Origin: Dehalobacterium sp040766325
GTDB lineage: Bacteria; Bacillota; Dehalobacteriia; Dehalobacteriales; Dehalobacteriaceae
NCBI GenBank assembly: GCA_040766325.1
Contig: JAXGQR010000001.1
Location: 186,001 to 250,000 of the forward strand
Direction of reading: 5' to 3'
Length of the DNA stretch: 64,000 nucleotides
Part shown: positions 8,854 through 18,240 of the stretch, piece by piece
Position numbering within the stretch: the stretch's first letter is position 1
How the letters are laid out: each line of letters begins with the position of its first letter
Made by a program: the position numbers and the translations under genes
Notes under the pieces: model-generated
Seen by the model: only the letters and a program-made list of their open reading frames with translations
What the model was told of the DNA's origin: nothing
The model's database searches: none

Positions 8854-10028
8854 GTTTTAATCCCCGGAATTTTATCACCCCCAAAGTGCTAGACCTTCCG
8901 CCCTCAGGGATCAGAAAATTTTTTGATCTAGTCTCAGAAATGAAAGATGTGATTTCATTAGGAGTGGGGGAACCGGATTTTGTTTCACCCTGGCATGTGC
9001 GTGAAGCTTGTGTCTACTCTTTGGAAAAAGGTTATACCATGTATACCTCAAATTTTGGTCTACCGGAACTCCGTTATGAAATTGCGCGCTATTTGGATCA
9101 AAAATATGATGTTTCCTATAATGAAAAAAAAGAAATTATTGTTACGGTGGGGGCTAGTGAAGCTGTAGACATTGCCTTGAGGACAATTTGCTCCCCGGGA
9201 GATGAGGTTTTAATTCCTGAACCTTGTTATGTTTCCTATAAACCATGTGTGGCTCTAACCGGGGCCGTACCTGTGGTAGTGCCCACCTCTGTTGAAAACG
9301 AATTTAAGCTCACACCCGAGATGTTGGAAACATATATTACACCAAAGACTAAGGCCATAGTTTTAAGCTATCCTAATAATCCTACCGGCGCGGTTTTGAC
9401 CCGCGAAGAATTAACAGCCCTCAGTGAGGTCATAATCAAACACAATTTGCTGGTAATATCAGACGAAATTTATGCCGAGTTAACTTATGAGGGGACACAC
9501 ACCTGTATTGCAGCATTGCCAAAGATGCGGAACCGTACTATTCTGATCAGCGGAATGTCCAAAGCCTTTGCCATGACAGGCTGGCGCATTGGTTATGTTG
9601 CCGCTCATGGAGCTTTCATCGAAAATATGGTCAAAATACATCAATATACTATGCTTTGCGCACCTATTATGGGACAAAAGGCAGCAATTGAAGCTTTTCG
9701 AACTTGTCATCATGAAGTTGATCGCATGCGGGAGGAATATGACCAAAGAAGGCGAATTATTTATAAAAGAATGCAGGATATGGGTCTGGAAGTCTTTGAA
9801 CCCAAAGGTGCATTCTATATCTTTCCTTCTATTCAGAACACCGGTTTAAGCTCGGAGGAATTTGCCGGTGCATTGCTGAAAGAGGAAAAGGTGGCTGTCG
9901 TACCAGGTAGTGCTTTTGCAGATTGTGGAGAAGGATTTCTACGTTGCTCTTATGCTTCTTCCATTAAACAAATCAACCTGGCTATGGACAGAATGGAACG
10001 CTTTGTTTCTAAACGAATAAAATCGTAG
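8850..10028 (+). CDS. pyridoxal-phosphate aminotransferase, class I/II
   Basis: A 392-aa fold-type I aminotransferase. Visible landmarks are LGVGEPDF near the N-terminus, SYPNNPTGAV, SDEIYAELTYEG and the PLP lysine motif SGMSKAFAMTGWRIGY, plus a C-terminal RCSYA arginine region that binds the substrate carboxylate. It overlaps the Lrp-type gene by 4 bases and shares the T-box leader, so its expression should follow the charging of one tRNA. Candidate substrates are aspartate, alanine or aromatic amino acids; sequence alone does not decide. The stop codon is TAG. Confidence 0.92.
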   Translation: MSFNPRNFITPKVLDLPPSGIRKFFDLVSEMKDVISLGVGEPDFVSPWHVREACVYSLEKGYTMYTSNFGLPELRYEIARYLDQKYDVSYNEKKEIIVTVGASEAVDIALRTICSPGDEVLIPEPCYVSYKPCVALTGAVPVVVPTSVENEFKLTPEMLETYITPKTKAIVLSYPNNPTGAVLTREELTALSEVIIKHNLLVISDEIYAELTYEGTHTCIAALPKMRNRTILISGMSKAFAMTGWRIGYVAAHGAFIENMVKIHQYTMLCAPIMGQKAAIEAFRTCHHEVDRMREEYDQRRRIIYKRMQDMGLEVFEPKGAFYIFPSIQNTGLSSEEFAGALLKEEKVAVVPGSAFADCGEGFLRCSYASSIKQINLAMDRMERFVSKRIKS

Positions 10029-10090
10029 CAGGGTAGTTGCAATTAAGAAACATGAAGCGCTTCCAGGATGGCTACCGGAGATAAGAGGGG

Positions 10091-11653
10091 GTGGCAAAAA
10101 TTAAAATTACATTTATCGGAGCAGCACGGGTGGTCACGGGGTCCTGTTGCTTATTGGAACATGGTGAGACAAAATTCTTAGTAGATTGCGGCTTGTTTCA
10201 AGGCAGTAAAAAATTGCAGGAGAACAACTATGGGGAATTTCCTTTTAACCCCGGAGAGATTGATTTTGTTCTCTTAACCCATGCCCATATTGATCATAGC
10301 GGACTGGTACCCAAACTTTACAAGGGGGGGTTTTCCGGTCCTACCTACGGAACTTCAGGGACGGTGGAATTATGTAAGATTATGCTCCCGGACAGCGGAT
10401 ACATTCAAGAAATGGAAGTAGAACGCAAAAACAGGAAGGCACGCCGTTCTGGAGGAAAAGAATTGACGCCTATTTATACGGCGGCAGATGCCCAAGATTG
10501 TATCCGCTTCTTTGAGAAAAGACCCTACAACCACGAATTTGAACCGACACCGGGAATCAAAGTAGTATTCAAGGATGCGGGACATATTTTAGGATCATCA
10601 ATACTGGAATTGTTTTATGAAGAACAAGGCCAGGAGAGAAAAATAGTCTTTACCGGGGACTTGGGCAGAAGTGATCAACCGATTTTAAACGATCCTCAGC
10701 CAGTACAATCAGCAGATTATTTGGTGATGGAGACCACCTATGGCAATCGGCTGCATGATGATCCTGTGGATAATGATGCGCGTTTAGCCCAAGCTATAAA
10801 TGAAACTTTTCAACGGGGCGGCAATGTCATAATTCCTGCTTTTGCTGTAGACCGTACCCAGGATTTGCTCTATACACTAAATCGCTTAATGGACGAGGGG
10901 AAAATCAACCCGGAGCAAGTTTATGTTGATAGTCCCTTAGCTATAGCTGCTACGGAAATCTTTTGTAAACATCCTCAATATTTTGATGAAGAAGCCACGG
11001 AATTTTTGTTGGAAAATGGATGTCCTTTTTATATAAAAAACCTAAATTTCTCCCACACAGCAGAAGAATCGATGGCTTTGAATAAGATTAAAAGCGGAGC
11101 AGTGATCATTTCTGCCAGTGGTATGGCGGAAGCCGGACGCATTAAGCACCATCTTAAACACAATCTTTGGCGTAGGGAATGTACAGTAATTTTTGTCGGC
11201 TATCAAGCTGAGGGAACTCTTGGCCGGCGCATTGTGGACGGGGCCAAAAAGGTGAGAATTCACGGGGAAGTAGTGGTAGTCAAAGCGCGCATTATGATGC
11301 TGGAGGGTTATTCGGCACATGCTGACCAGACCGAAATGCTCCGTTGGTTGGATGGATTTAAAAAATTTCCGGAGCATATGTTTTTGATTCATGGAGAAGA
11401 AAACGGAGCACTGCATTTTGCTAAAATTCTGGCAGAAAAATATCAGATCCAAGCCATTGTTCCCCACATCGGGGACGTATATGATCTGGCTGAAAAAGAA
11501 CCTCAGACCAGAGCTTGCGCTTGGGAACCGGACGCTTTTGAAGATGCCAATGATGTTTATGACCAAATTATGGAACTCCTACAGCCGATCCTGCAAAAGG
11601 AATTAGCACAAAAATTAGCCCAAGTGAGGGATTATATTAAAAAGATCGGTTAA
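10091..11653 (+). CDS. metallo-beta-lactamase-fold hydrolase of the beta-CASP (RNA-processing) family
   Basis: A 520-aa protein starting at GTG 10091 behind AGAGGGGG. The MBL core shows the zinc ligands HAHIDHSG near residue 60 and later DAGHILGS and TGDLGRS. The middle holds a beta-CASP insertion, followed by the RMMBL motif ending in GYSAHADQTEML. These features place it with CPSF73/RNase J-like nucleases, so a role in RNA processing or decay is likely but the substrate is unknown. The N-terminal MAKIKITFIGAARVVTGSC is typical of the bacterial exoribonuclease-like YSH1 group. A terminator follows. Confidence 0.88.
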   Translation: MAKIKITFIGAARVVTGSCCLLEHGETKFLVDCGLFQGSKKLQENNYGEFPFNPGEIDFVLLTHAHIDHSGLVPKLYKGGFSGPTYGTSGTVELCKIMLPDSGYIQEMEVERKNRKARRSGGKELTPIYTAADAQDCIRFFEKRPYNHEFEPTPGIKVVFKDAGHILGSSILELFYEEQGQERKIVFTGDLGRSDQPILNDPQPVQSADYLVMETTYGNRLHDDPVDNDARLAQAINETFQRGGNVIIPAFAVDRTQDLLYTLNRLMDEGKINPEQVYVDSPLAIAATEIFCKHPQYFDEEATEFLLENGCPFYIKNLNFSHTAEESMALNKIKSGAVIISASGMAEAGRIKHHLKHNLWRRECTVIFVGYQAEGTLGRRIVDGAKKVRIHGEVVVVKARIMMLEGYSAHADQTEMLRWLDGFKKFPEHMFLIHGEENGALHFAKILAEKYQIQAIVPHIGDVYDLAEKEPQTRACAWEPDAFEDANDVYDQIMELLQPILQKELAQKLAQVRDYIKKIG

Positions 11654-11655
11654 GA

Positions 11656-11698
11656 TGAAAAGAGCCTGCCCCATCAAAGAATGGGAAGGCTCTTTTAA
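11656..11698 (+). terminator. bidirectional terminator between convergent genes
   Basis: AAAGAGCCTGCCCCAT pairs with ATGGGAAGGCTCTTT around a short loop, with A and T runs on both sides. It separates the convergent beta-CASP gene and the minus-strand P-loop ATPase gene and can serve both. Confidence 0.85.
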
Positions 11699-11704
11699 AT
11701 GTGA

Positions 11705-12556
11705 TCAAGTTTGTTCGGGTGTTTTGGGCATCACCAATTTAAAGGCATGAATGTTTACCGATAATACGTTCAAAGAGGTAATCTCTTCAATCTTTTCCTG
11801 AATAATCTCTTGGAGCCGGGTCAAAAGATTAATAATTTTGTAACCGTAAATAAGAGAAACGTATATATGAAGATGAATTCCTAAGTCAGAATTGTCAATG
11901 GTCACTTTTAATACCCGATCCAAACCGACCACATCCAAGGATATATGCTTAATAATATCGACAATGACGTTATTGGCAATATAAAATTTTCCCATGGAAC
12001 TAAATGTGGGGCGGACTTGGGTTTGTTCAACCCACATGTGCTTGGGTGTCGAGGGTAGATGATCAGAAGTATTTTTATGAAAAAGGGAACGAATAGGGTT
12101 AAAAAAACTTCCGGAAAAGCGCTGTTTTACCTCTACTGTGGGAGCAGGTACAACATGGGTGCCATGATGTTCTCTGAAATATTTTGCTTTGGAGATGCTT
12201 TCCGGTGCCACCACGTCTTCGATGTAAATAATAACGCTAGGTTCCGGAAGCTCAAGCCGGGCAGCTATTTTTTCTGTCATGGAGAGGGAGGTACCCAGAA
12301 TCAGGATGCTTTTAGGCTCAATTTCCTTAATCTTATTTTTTACCTCCTCTGCATGATTATCCTCGGTAAAAAGTGCGGTTTTAATCGCACCGATTTTAGT
12401 TGGTGCGCGTTTTGCCGAGGTACCGGACAAGATCCTGCTGCCCTGGATTAAGAGTCCATCGTCAATAATCATATCTGTTTTATATTCCTGGGCAATCACA
12501 ACGGCGTGATAGCTTTTTCCTGTGCCGCTGGGACCTACAAAAGCAATGGTATGCAT
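11705..12556 (-). CDS. P-loop ATPase with C-terminal Asp23-like domain, function unknown
   Basis: A 283-aa protein with a Walker A motif GPSGTGKS at residues 8-15 and a DMIIDDGLLI segment near 30; the rest of the nucleotide-binding half resembles nucleoside kinase folds (ALFTEDNHAEEV, ILILGTSLSMTEKIA). The C-terminal 100 residues (IANNVIVDIIKHISLDVVG..., VTIDNSDLGIHLHIYVSLIYGYKI) look like the Asp23/Gls24 alkaline-shock fold. This combination is conserved in Clostridia as an uncharacterised protein. It stands alone on the minus strand, divergent from trkA. No specific function can be assigned. Confidence 0.75.
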   Translation of the reverse strand: MHTIAFVGPSGTGKSYHAVVIAQEYKTDMIIDDGLLIQGSRILSGTSAKRAPTKIGAIKTALFTEDNHAEEVKNKIKEIEPKSILILGTSLSMTEKIAARLELPEPSVIIYIEDVVAPESISKAKYFREHHGTHVVPAPTVEVKQRFSGSFFNPIRSLFHKNTSDHLPSTPKHMWVEQTQVRPTFSSMGKFYIANNVIVDIIKHISLDVVGLDRVLKVTIDNSDLGIHLHIYVSLIYGYKIINLLTRLQEIIQEKIEEITSLNVLSVNIHAFKLVMPKTPEQT

Positions 12557-12741
12557 AAGTCAACTCCCTTATCATCATTTCAGTGAGGTATTTTATGCGG
12601 ACGCAAATGTCACGAACAAATTTATTGCCCTAATATCATAACATAATTTTTTTCTGGATACGAACGAATAATAGTAGGAATAAAATTTACTTTGTCGAAG
12701 TAATCCTTGATGTTAACAAGGGATGCAGGAGGGTGTTTTTT

Positions 12742-14076
12742 TTGAGAACGATCATAATCGGTGCAGGCAAGGTGGGCTTTAGTATTGCCCAAATGCTTTC
12801 CCAAGAGGAACATGATGTTGTTGTCATCGATCGGATGGGAGATAGGCTGGATACGGTGGCGGAACATTTAGATGTGCAGGTTGTAAGCGGCAACGGAGCC
12901 AGCCTCTCGGTGCTTAAGGAGGCCGGGGCGGAAAATGCCGAGCTATTGGCAGCGGTTACAGAGATAGATGAATTGAATATTGTTTCTTGTATCGTCGCGC
13001 GGTCACTGGGAGTGAAACGTACGATTGCTCGGGTGCGCAATCCGGAATATGTCGATTTAGACCGTATGACTCATAAGGAAGCTTTAGGGATTGATTTAAT
13101 CATTAATCCGGAAAGAGTAACGGCCATGGCCATTGCCCGTTTGGCAGCTAATGCGGAGGCAGAGAATGCGGAGTTTTTTGCCGAAGGAAAAATTCAGTTA
13201 TTAGAGCTGGAGATAAAACCTGAGATGAAGGCAGCAGGGACCATATTACAAGATCTCAAGTGTCCCTATTCATTTTTGATTGTAGCGATTTTAAGAGGGG
13301 GCAGGGTGGTCATACCCCGAGGTAAAGATAAATTAAAGTTAGGAGATAAGATCTATATTTTAGCTCAAACCCATGAAATGAGGGAAGTTGAAAAAATATT
13401 TGGTCAACGCCATCAAGAAGTGGCAAATGTTGCCATTTTGGGAGGAGGGAGAGGCGGTTTTTATCTGGCCCAACAATTAGAAAACGATCATGTTCACGTC
13501 AAAATCATTGAGAAGGACATAACACGTTGCCGATTTCTTGCGGAACAGTTAAATCATAGCCTTGTGATTCATGGGGATGGTGCCGATCTCCAATTATTAG
13601 AGGATGAAAATATCGGTGCGACAGATTTGTTCGTGGCTTTAACCGGAGACGACAAGTTAAATTTATTAGTGTCGTTGTTGGCCAAGCATTTAGGGGCCAA
13701 AAAAACCATTGCGCAAATTCGCCGGTCAGATTATAATCCTTTGGTAGAAAAAGTCGGGATCGATCGGGTGGTTAGTCCGCGCAAATTAACTGCCGGGGCA
13801 ATTCTCGGGTTTGTCAGAAAAGGTAAGGTGATATCTGTTACTTTACTTGATGACACAGAAGCTGAGATTACGGAATTCATCGTACCTGATTCCTATCGCC
13901 ATCGGGGCAAGGCTTTAAAAGAGATTAATTTCCCCACCGGGGCAATAATCGGTGCTTTGGTACGGGATAAGAAGGTGATTGTTCCCGGCGGGCATGATAT
14001 AATATTGCCGGGGGATCAGGTCGTTGTCTTTACGCTGCCTAATTACAGTCAAAAAATTGAAAAATTCTTTTCTTAA
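12742..14076 (+). CDS. trkA: Trk potassium uptake regulatory subunit TrkA
   Basis: A 444-aa cytoplasmic gating subunit made of two repeats, each an NAD-binding Rossmann RCK-N domain (IIIGAGKVGFSIAQML at the start; AILGGGRGGFYLAQQL near 230) plus an RCK-C domain. TTG 12742 is chosen because AGGAGGG lies 8 bases before it; an in-frame GTG at 12733 overlaps that ribosome-binding site. The trkH gene follows after 18 bases, giving the standard trkA-trkH potassium import operon. Confidence 0.93.
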   Translation: MRTIIIGAGKVGFSIAQMLSQEEHDVVVIDRMGDRLDTVAEHLDVQVVSGNGASLSVLKEAGAENAELLAAVTEIDELNIVSCIVARSLGVKRTIARVRNPEYVDLDRMTHKEALGIDLIINPERVTAMAIARLAANAEAENAEFFAEGKIQLLELEIKPEMKAAGTILQDLKCPYSFLIVAILRGGRVVIPRGKDKLKLGDKIYILAQTHEMREVEKIFGQRHQEVANVAILGGGRGGFYLAQQLENDHVHVKIIEKDITRCRFLAEQLNHSLVIHGDGADLQLLEDENIGATDLFVALTGDDKLNLLVSLLAKHLGAKKTIAQIRRSDYNPLVEKVGIDRVVSPRKLTAGAILGFVRKGKVISVTLLDDTEAEITEFIVPDSYRHRGKALKEINFPTGAIIGALVRDKKVIVPGGHDIILPGDQVVVFTLPNYSQKIEKFFS

Positions 14077-14094
14077 ACCGCGGAGGAAATAAGG

Positions 14095-15542
14095 GTGCGT
14101 TTTCAACTGGTTTTCAGTAATATTGGCAAGATTCTCTTAATTATCGGAGGATGCATGATCTTTCCTCTTTTATTGTCCTTATATTATCAGGAGAAAGATG
14201 CTCCGGCTCTGTTCACAGCCATGATTATTACCATTTTGGCTGGAGGCTTGCTGAGCTTTTTCTTTAAATCCACTGAAACGATTCGACAAAGGGAAGGCTT
14301 TGCGATCGTGACTTTAGGTTGGATTATGGCTTCTCTTTTCGGGGCTTTGCCTTATATGTTAACCGGCACCTTAACATCATTTACAGATGCTTTTTTTGAG
14401 ACTATGTCCGGGTTTACCACTACGGGAGCCAGTGTTTTGAGCAATATTGAGGTTATTTCCCACGGCGTTGTTTTTTGGCGCTGCTTAACCCATTGGCTGG
14501 GGGGGATGGGGTTTATGCTCTTATTTGTCGCCTTGCTCTCTCAAATCGGTGGAGGGGACTGCAAATGTTTTAAAGCAGAAGCCCCTGGCGGACGGCTGGC
14601 GGAAAAAATCAAACCTCGAATCCAGGACTCGGCAAAAATCCTTTGGTCACCTATTGTGTTTTATCCTTAGGGTTGATGTTTTGTCTGCTCTTAGGCGGCA
14701 TGAACTTATTTGATTCTTTATGTCACGCCTTTGGAACCATGGCTACAGGAGGCTTCTCCACAAAAAGTCAGAATATCGGCTATTACAACAGCCCTTATAT
14801 TCAGTGGGTGATAACCCTTTTTATGTTTGGCGCCGGGACCAATTTAGCCTTGTTTTATCACAGTATTTATAAAAGAAGCGGTGCTTTCCGCAAAAATGAA
14901 GAATTTCGCCTATATGTGCTGATTATATTGATAGGGGTTATACTGGTTTTTTTTGATTTAATAAAAAACCAGCCGGGCGGTGTGGAAGAAACACTGCGCA
15001 TGGCAGCTTTTCAGGTGGTGTCGATACTCACTACCACCGGCTATGCTTCAGTAGACTTTAATCAATGGCCGATCTTTTCTAAAATTATAATAATTTTGCT
15101 TATGTTTGTCGGAGGGTGCTCCGGGTCAACAGGAGGAGCAATTAAAGTGGGGCGACTGCTGATATTGATCAAACACACCTCTGTAGAAATATTTCGGCTC
15201 ATTCATCCCCGAAGTATCAAATATTTAAAAATCGATAATAAAATTGTTCCGGAAAATATTGTGCTGAACACGCTACAGTTTTTCTTTTTGTATATTACGA
15301 TTTTTTTTATCGGAACAGCAATCATGGGTGCTCTGGGTCTGGACTTGGTAGAGTCTTTAACAGCGGTAATTTCATCATTAAGTAATGTGGGATTTGGCCT
15401 GGGAGATGTAGGACCATCGGGAAGCTTTGCTCATATACCAGGGGTGGGTAAATGGGTACTGAGTTTTTTGATGTTGTTAGGACGGTTAGAAATCTTTACG
15501 GTATTAGTTTTATTTTTGCCTGAGGTATGGAAAAAAGCCTGA
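14095..15542 (+). CDS. trkH: Trk potassium transporter membrane subunit TrkH, frameshifted
   Basis: Two adjoining reading frames together give a normal TrkH of about 480 aa. The first (GTG 14095, behind CGGAGGAAATAAGG) runs to about 14645 and holds the first pore regions (MSGFTTTGASVL, HWLGGMGFM). The -1 frame then continues with LGGMNLFDSLCHAFGTMATGGFST, GGCSGSTGGAIK and SNVGFGLGDVGPSG to 15542. Homology is continuous across the junction, so one base is missing near 14641-14646. The TAG at 14668-14670 is a product of the shift. The cause is either an assembly error or a fresh mutation; no slippery heptamer with a stem-loop was seen. Confidence 0.88.
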
Positions 15543-15601
15543 TTTTATACTTTCAGGTGGATGGCGGGGATTACTTTAATTAATTTATGAAGGATGGTTA
15601 G

Positions 15602-16339
15602 GTGAGAAATGTGACAGAAAATAAATGGGAAAAAAGATGTTTCTTTAGCATTCATGCAGAAAGTACCCATGTTCCTAATTTAATCTTAAAAAATTATCAT
15701 GAATTAGGTTTAACAGAAAAGGAATTGGTTTTTATTATTCAGCTGATTATGATCGGAAATTACGGTGCTCTTTCAGTAGGAGAGATTGCCCAGACCCTGA
15801 AATTGGAAGAACCTGTGGTTAAGAAAAATTTAGCCTCCTTGATGGAAAAAAGTATTATTGTCGTGGAAAATGTACAAGTCTCGGGCCAGATTGTGCCACG
15901 CTATTTTTTAGATGGTTTATATGATAAGATGATTGATCTTTGGGCTGTGGAGACGGCTAAGAAGAGCCACGCTCAAGATGAGAACCCCACTTTCTCCGAT
16001 CAAACACAAAAATTTAAAATTGTTTTTTCTTCAATAGAAAAAGAATTCGGACGACCTCTAACGCCGATGGAAAATGATAAAATCCTGGAGTGGTTGGACG
16101 AGCACAAATTTGATGCGGAGATGATCTTAGAAGCTCTGAAAAGAACAGTGCTTAGAGGGGTGTATAATCTTAATTATATCGATCGTATTCTGTTACAATG
16201 GAAAAAATCAAATATCCGTACCCTCCATGAAGTGTCAGCTTACGAGAATCAAAAAATGAACAAGACGAGAAAAACAGTTAAAAAGCCGAGCTATCCTCCA
16301 AAAACTAGCAATAAATTTGATGACTTATATGAATTGTAA
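15602..16339 (+). CDS. DnaD-like primosome/replication initiation protein
   Basis: A 245-aa protein. Residues about 25-100 form a winged-helix DnaD N-terminal domain (LTEKELVFIIQLIMIGNYG, SVGEIAQTL). Residues about 135-205 match the DnaB/DnaD C-terminal DNA-binding domain (IEKEFGRPLTPMENDKILEWL, YNLNYIDRILLQWKK). In Bacillus-type replication these proteins load the helicase at oriC or at restart sites. The start is GTG 15602 or GTG 15611. The next gene is a DnaC/DnaI-like loader 14 bases downstream, so the two form a primosome operon. Confidence 0.88.
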   Translation: MRNVTENKWEKRCFFSIHAESTHVPNLILKNYHELGLTEKELVFIIQLIMIGNYGALSVGEIAQTLKLEEPVVKKNLASLMEKSIIVVENVQVSGQIVPRYFLDGLYDKMIDLWAVETAKKSHAQDENPTFSDQTQKFKIVFSSIEKEFGRPLTPMENDKILEWLDEHKFDAEMILEALKRTVLRGVYNLNYIDRILLQWKKSNIRTLHEVSAYENQKMNKTRKTVKKPSYPPKTSNKFDDLYEL

Positions 16340-16353
16340 AGGATTAAATCATA

Positions 16354-17139
16354 ATGAATAAAATTTCTCAGTATTTAAATCGTCATTCTCTGAAGGTACG
16401 GCCGGATACATCTTACACTGACAAGAATTTCCAATGTCCCCAGTGTCAAGATCAGGGAATTATAATTAAAGGAGATCTGGCCTATCAATGTCATTGTGTT
16501 AAACAGCGATCTGTGATGAAACGGTTTACTTCCGCTAACATGACGCCTTTTTTAGTTCAGCATACCTTTGATCAGTTTGATTTTGACTTTTATTCCCCAC
16601 ACTTGCGTTTGGACAAGGATGGTCCCACTTATCAGGCTATGGCGGAAAAAGCGGTGGAAGGGGCAAAAAAATTTGTTGCGCAATATTTGGAAGAAAAAAA
16701 AGGGCGAGGTATTATGCTTGCAGGTGCTGTAGGCAGCGGCAAAACTTTTTTAGCCGGAGCCGTCGCAAATGCTCTTTTGGAGCATGATAAACAGGTTCTC
16801 TTCTTAGTTGTACCTGACTTTTTAGATGATTTACGCGGCACTTATCAAAAACAAGGAGAATTCAGCGAAGCAGATTTAATGAATGCGGCACGGCAAGCTG
16901 AAATCTTGATTTTAGATGATTTAGGTGCCCATAATTATTCCGAATGGACGCAAAACAAGATCTTTTCGTTAATTAATTACCGTATGAACCATGGATTGCC
17001 TTGTGTTATTACCACCAATTTAACCATTGATGAAATGAATGAAGTGATCGGAGAACGAACTGTTTCAAGAATCATTGAGATCTGTAAGATTTACCGTATG
17101 CATGTGGAGGTTGATATTCGGGTTGCCATGCGCAAATGA
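16354..17139 (+). CDS. DnaC/DnaI-type replicative helicase loader ATPase
   Basis: A 261-aa protein. The N-terminal part has a zinc-binding cysteine set (FQCPQCQDQG ... YQCHCV) near residues 26-48. The AAA+ core has Walker A GAVGSGKT near 128, Walker B EILILDDLGAHN near 185 and sensor I CVITTNLT near 220. This is the DnaC/IstB group; because it follows a dnaD-like gene and no transposase, a helicase loader is far more likely than an IS21 helper. ATG 16354 has only a weak ribosome-binding site, which suggests coupling to the upstream gene. Confidence 0.9.
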   Translation: MNKISQYLNRHSLKVRPDTSYTDKNFQCPQCQDQGIIIKGDLAYQCHCVKQRSVMKRFTSANMTPFLVQHTFDQFDFDFYSPHLRLDKDGPTYQAMAEKAVEGAKKFVAQYLEEKKGRGIMLAGAVGSGKTFLAGAVANALLEHDKQVLFLVVPDFLDDLRGTYQKQGEFSEADLMNAARQAEILILDDLGAHNYSEWTQNKIFSLINYRMNHGLPCVITTNLTIDEMNEVIGERTVSRIIEICKIYRMHVEVDIRVAMRK

Positions 17140-17213
17140 TAAAAGATTACGCACAAAAAACTAAGCAACTGATGTAAAAGTGTGCAAAAGGAAAAATACT
17201 GGAGGACTTTTAT

Positions 17214-18017
17214 ATGGTTACGGTAGCACTTAGTCAAATGAATATCCAGACAGGTGATATAAAAGGAAATGAAAAAAAAGTTAGAAAACATATAGCATGC
17301 GCCGCACAGTTAAAAGCAGACATGGTTATCTTACCGGAGTTATGGAATACGGGCTTCGATTGTGAACATTTCGACAAAACAGCTCAATCCCTGCGGGGAA
17401 AAAGCATTGCAGCTTTAAAGAAATTAGCCCGGGAATATGAAGTTTTTATTTTTGGAGGAACAATCCCGGAAAAAAAAGATCGAAAGATTTATAATACCTG
17501 CGCCGCAATTGATCAAAAAGGCGATTTTGTTGGAAAATATCGAAAAGTTCATTTATTTTCCGGAGGAGTAGGGGAAGATCAATATTTTACGTCCGGTGAA
17601 GAATGGGGCCTAATTGAAACACCCTGGGGTATGGCCGGCGTGGCCATCTGTTATGATCTCAGGTTTCCGGAATTAATTCGTAATTTGGTATTTAGAGGAG
17701 CACGGTTTATCGTTGTACCTGCCCAATGGCCCCAAGAAAGACTTGAACATTGGCACACTTTGTGCCGGGCCCGGGCACTGGATAATCAAGTTTTTGTCTT
17801 CGGGGTCAATCCGGCCGGTAAAGTTGCAGATTCGGGTTACACGGGGCACTCCTTAATTGTTTCTCCCTGGGGAGAAATTCTTAAGGAGGGAGGAGAGGAA
17901 GAAGAATTAATTGTGCTGGACATTGATCTTAAGGAAGTTGATCGTATTAGAAAAATTCTCCCGGTTTTGCAGGACCGGAGAAATATTCTTGATGAAATTG
18001 ATAACAGCCTGTTTTAA
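17214..18017 (+). CDS. carbon-nitrogen hydrolase (nitrilase superfamily, omega-amidase-like)
   Basis: A 267-aa nitrilase-superfamily amidase with the full catalytic triad: Glu in VILPELWNTGF (about residue 42), Lys in KYRKVHLF (about 113) and Cys in GVAICYDLRFPEL (about 147). The closest functional group is the Nit2/YafV omega-amidase type, which hydrolyses alpha-keto acid amides such as 2-oxoglutaramate, but the substrate is not proven by sequence. ATG 17214 follows GGAGGAC by 7 bases. It is convergent with the tRNA gene and ends in a short terminator. Confidence 0.88.
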   Translation: MVTVALSQMNIQTGDIKGNEKKVRKHIACAAQLKADMVILPELWNTGFDCEHFDKTAQSLRGKSIAALKKLAREYEVFIFGGTIPEKKDRKIYNTCAAIDQKGDFVGKYRKVHLFSGGVGEDQYFTSGEEWGLIETPWGMAGVAICYDLRFPELIRNLVFRGARFIVVPAQWPQERLEHWHTLCRARALDNQVFVFGVNPAGKVADSGYTGHSLIVSPWGEILKEGGEEEELIVLDIDLKEVDRIRKILPVLQDRRNILDEIDNSLF

Positions 18018-18022
18018 TAATA

Positions 18023-18043
18023 AAAAAAGCCCTAGGGCTTTTA
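18023..18043 (+). terminator. short palindromic terminator
   Basis: AAAAAGCCCTAGGGCTTTT is a perfect palindrome six bases after the amidase stop, with A and T runs on both sides, so it can end both the amidase transcript and the minus-strand tRNA transcript. Confidence 0.7.
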
Positions 18044-18063
18044 GAAGGTTTATTAAGATAAAA

Positions 18064-18140
18064 TGGCGCGCCCGGCAGGACTTGAACCTGCGGCCTCCGG
18101 AATCGGAATCCGTCACTCTATCCAACTGAGCTACGGGCGC
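18064..18140 (-). tRNA. tRNA-Arg (anticodon CCG)
   Basis: On the minus strand the gene reads GCGCCCG (acceptor) with a D arm GCTCAGTTGGATAGAGT, anticodon loop TTCCGAT (anticodon CCG at positions 34-36), T arm GCAGG-TTCAAGT-CCTGC and the matching 3' acceptor strand CGGGCGC. Discriminator G and a genomically encoded CCA follow. The first anticodon-stem pair is A-G rather than Watson-Crick, a minor oddity. It decodes CGG. Confidence 0.95.
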
Positions 18141-18240
18141 ATGATACTGCTCATAATTAATAAGTTTAACTTAAATCAGCCATTTAGTCAAATAAAAATT
18201 TTACATTGTATGTGATTATCATATAAGGAGGGGAAGGATT

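Noticed and set aside
11042..11566. 174-codon open frame on the minus strand
   Set aside because: It lies opposite the well-supported beta-CASP hydrolase gene, has no ribosome-binding site and no recognisable protein pattern.
14641..14660. Programmed -1 frameshift in trkH
   Set aside because: No slippery heptamer or downstream pseudoknot was visible, and other genes in the window show similar single indels.
14668..14670. TAG in trkH as pyrrolysine
   Set aside because: TrkH sequence already continues in the -1 frame before this codon; the TAG lies in the wrong frame.
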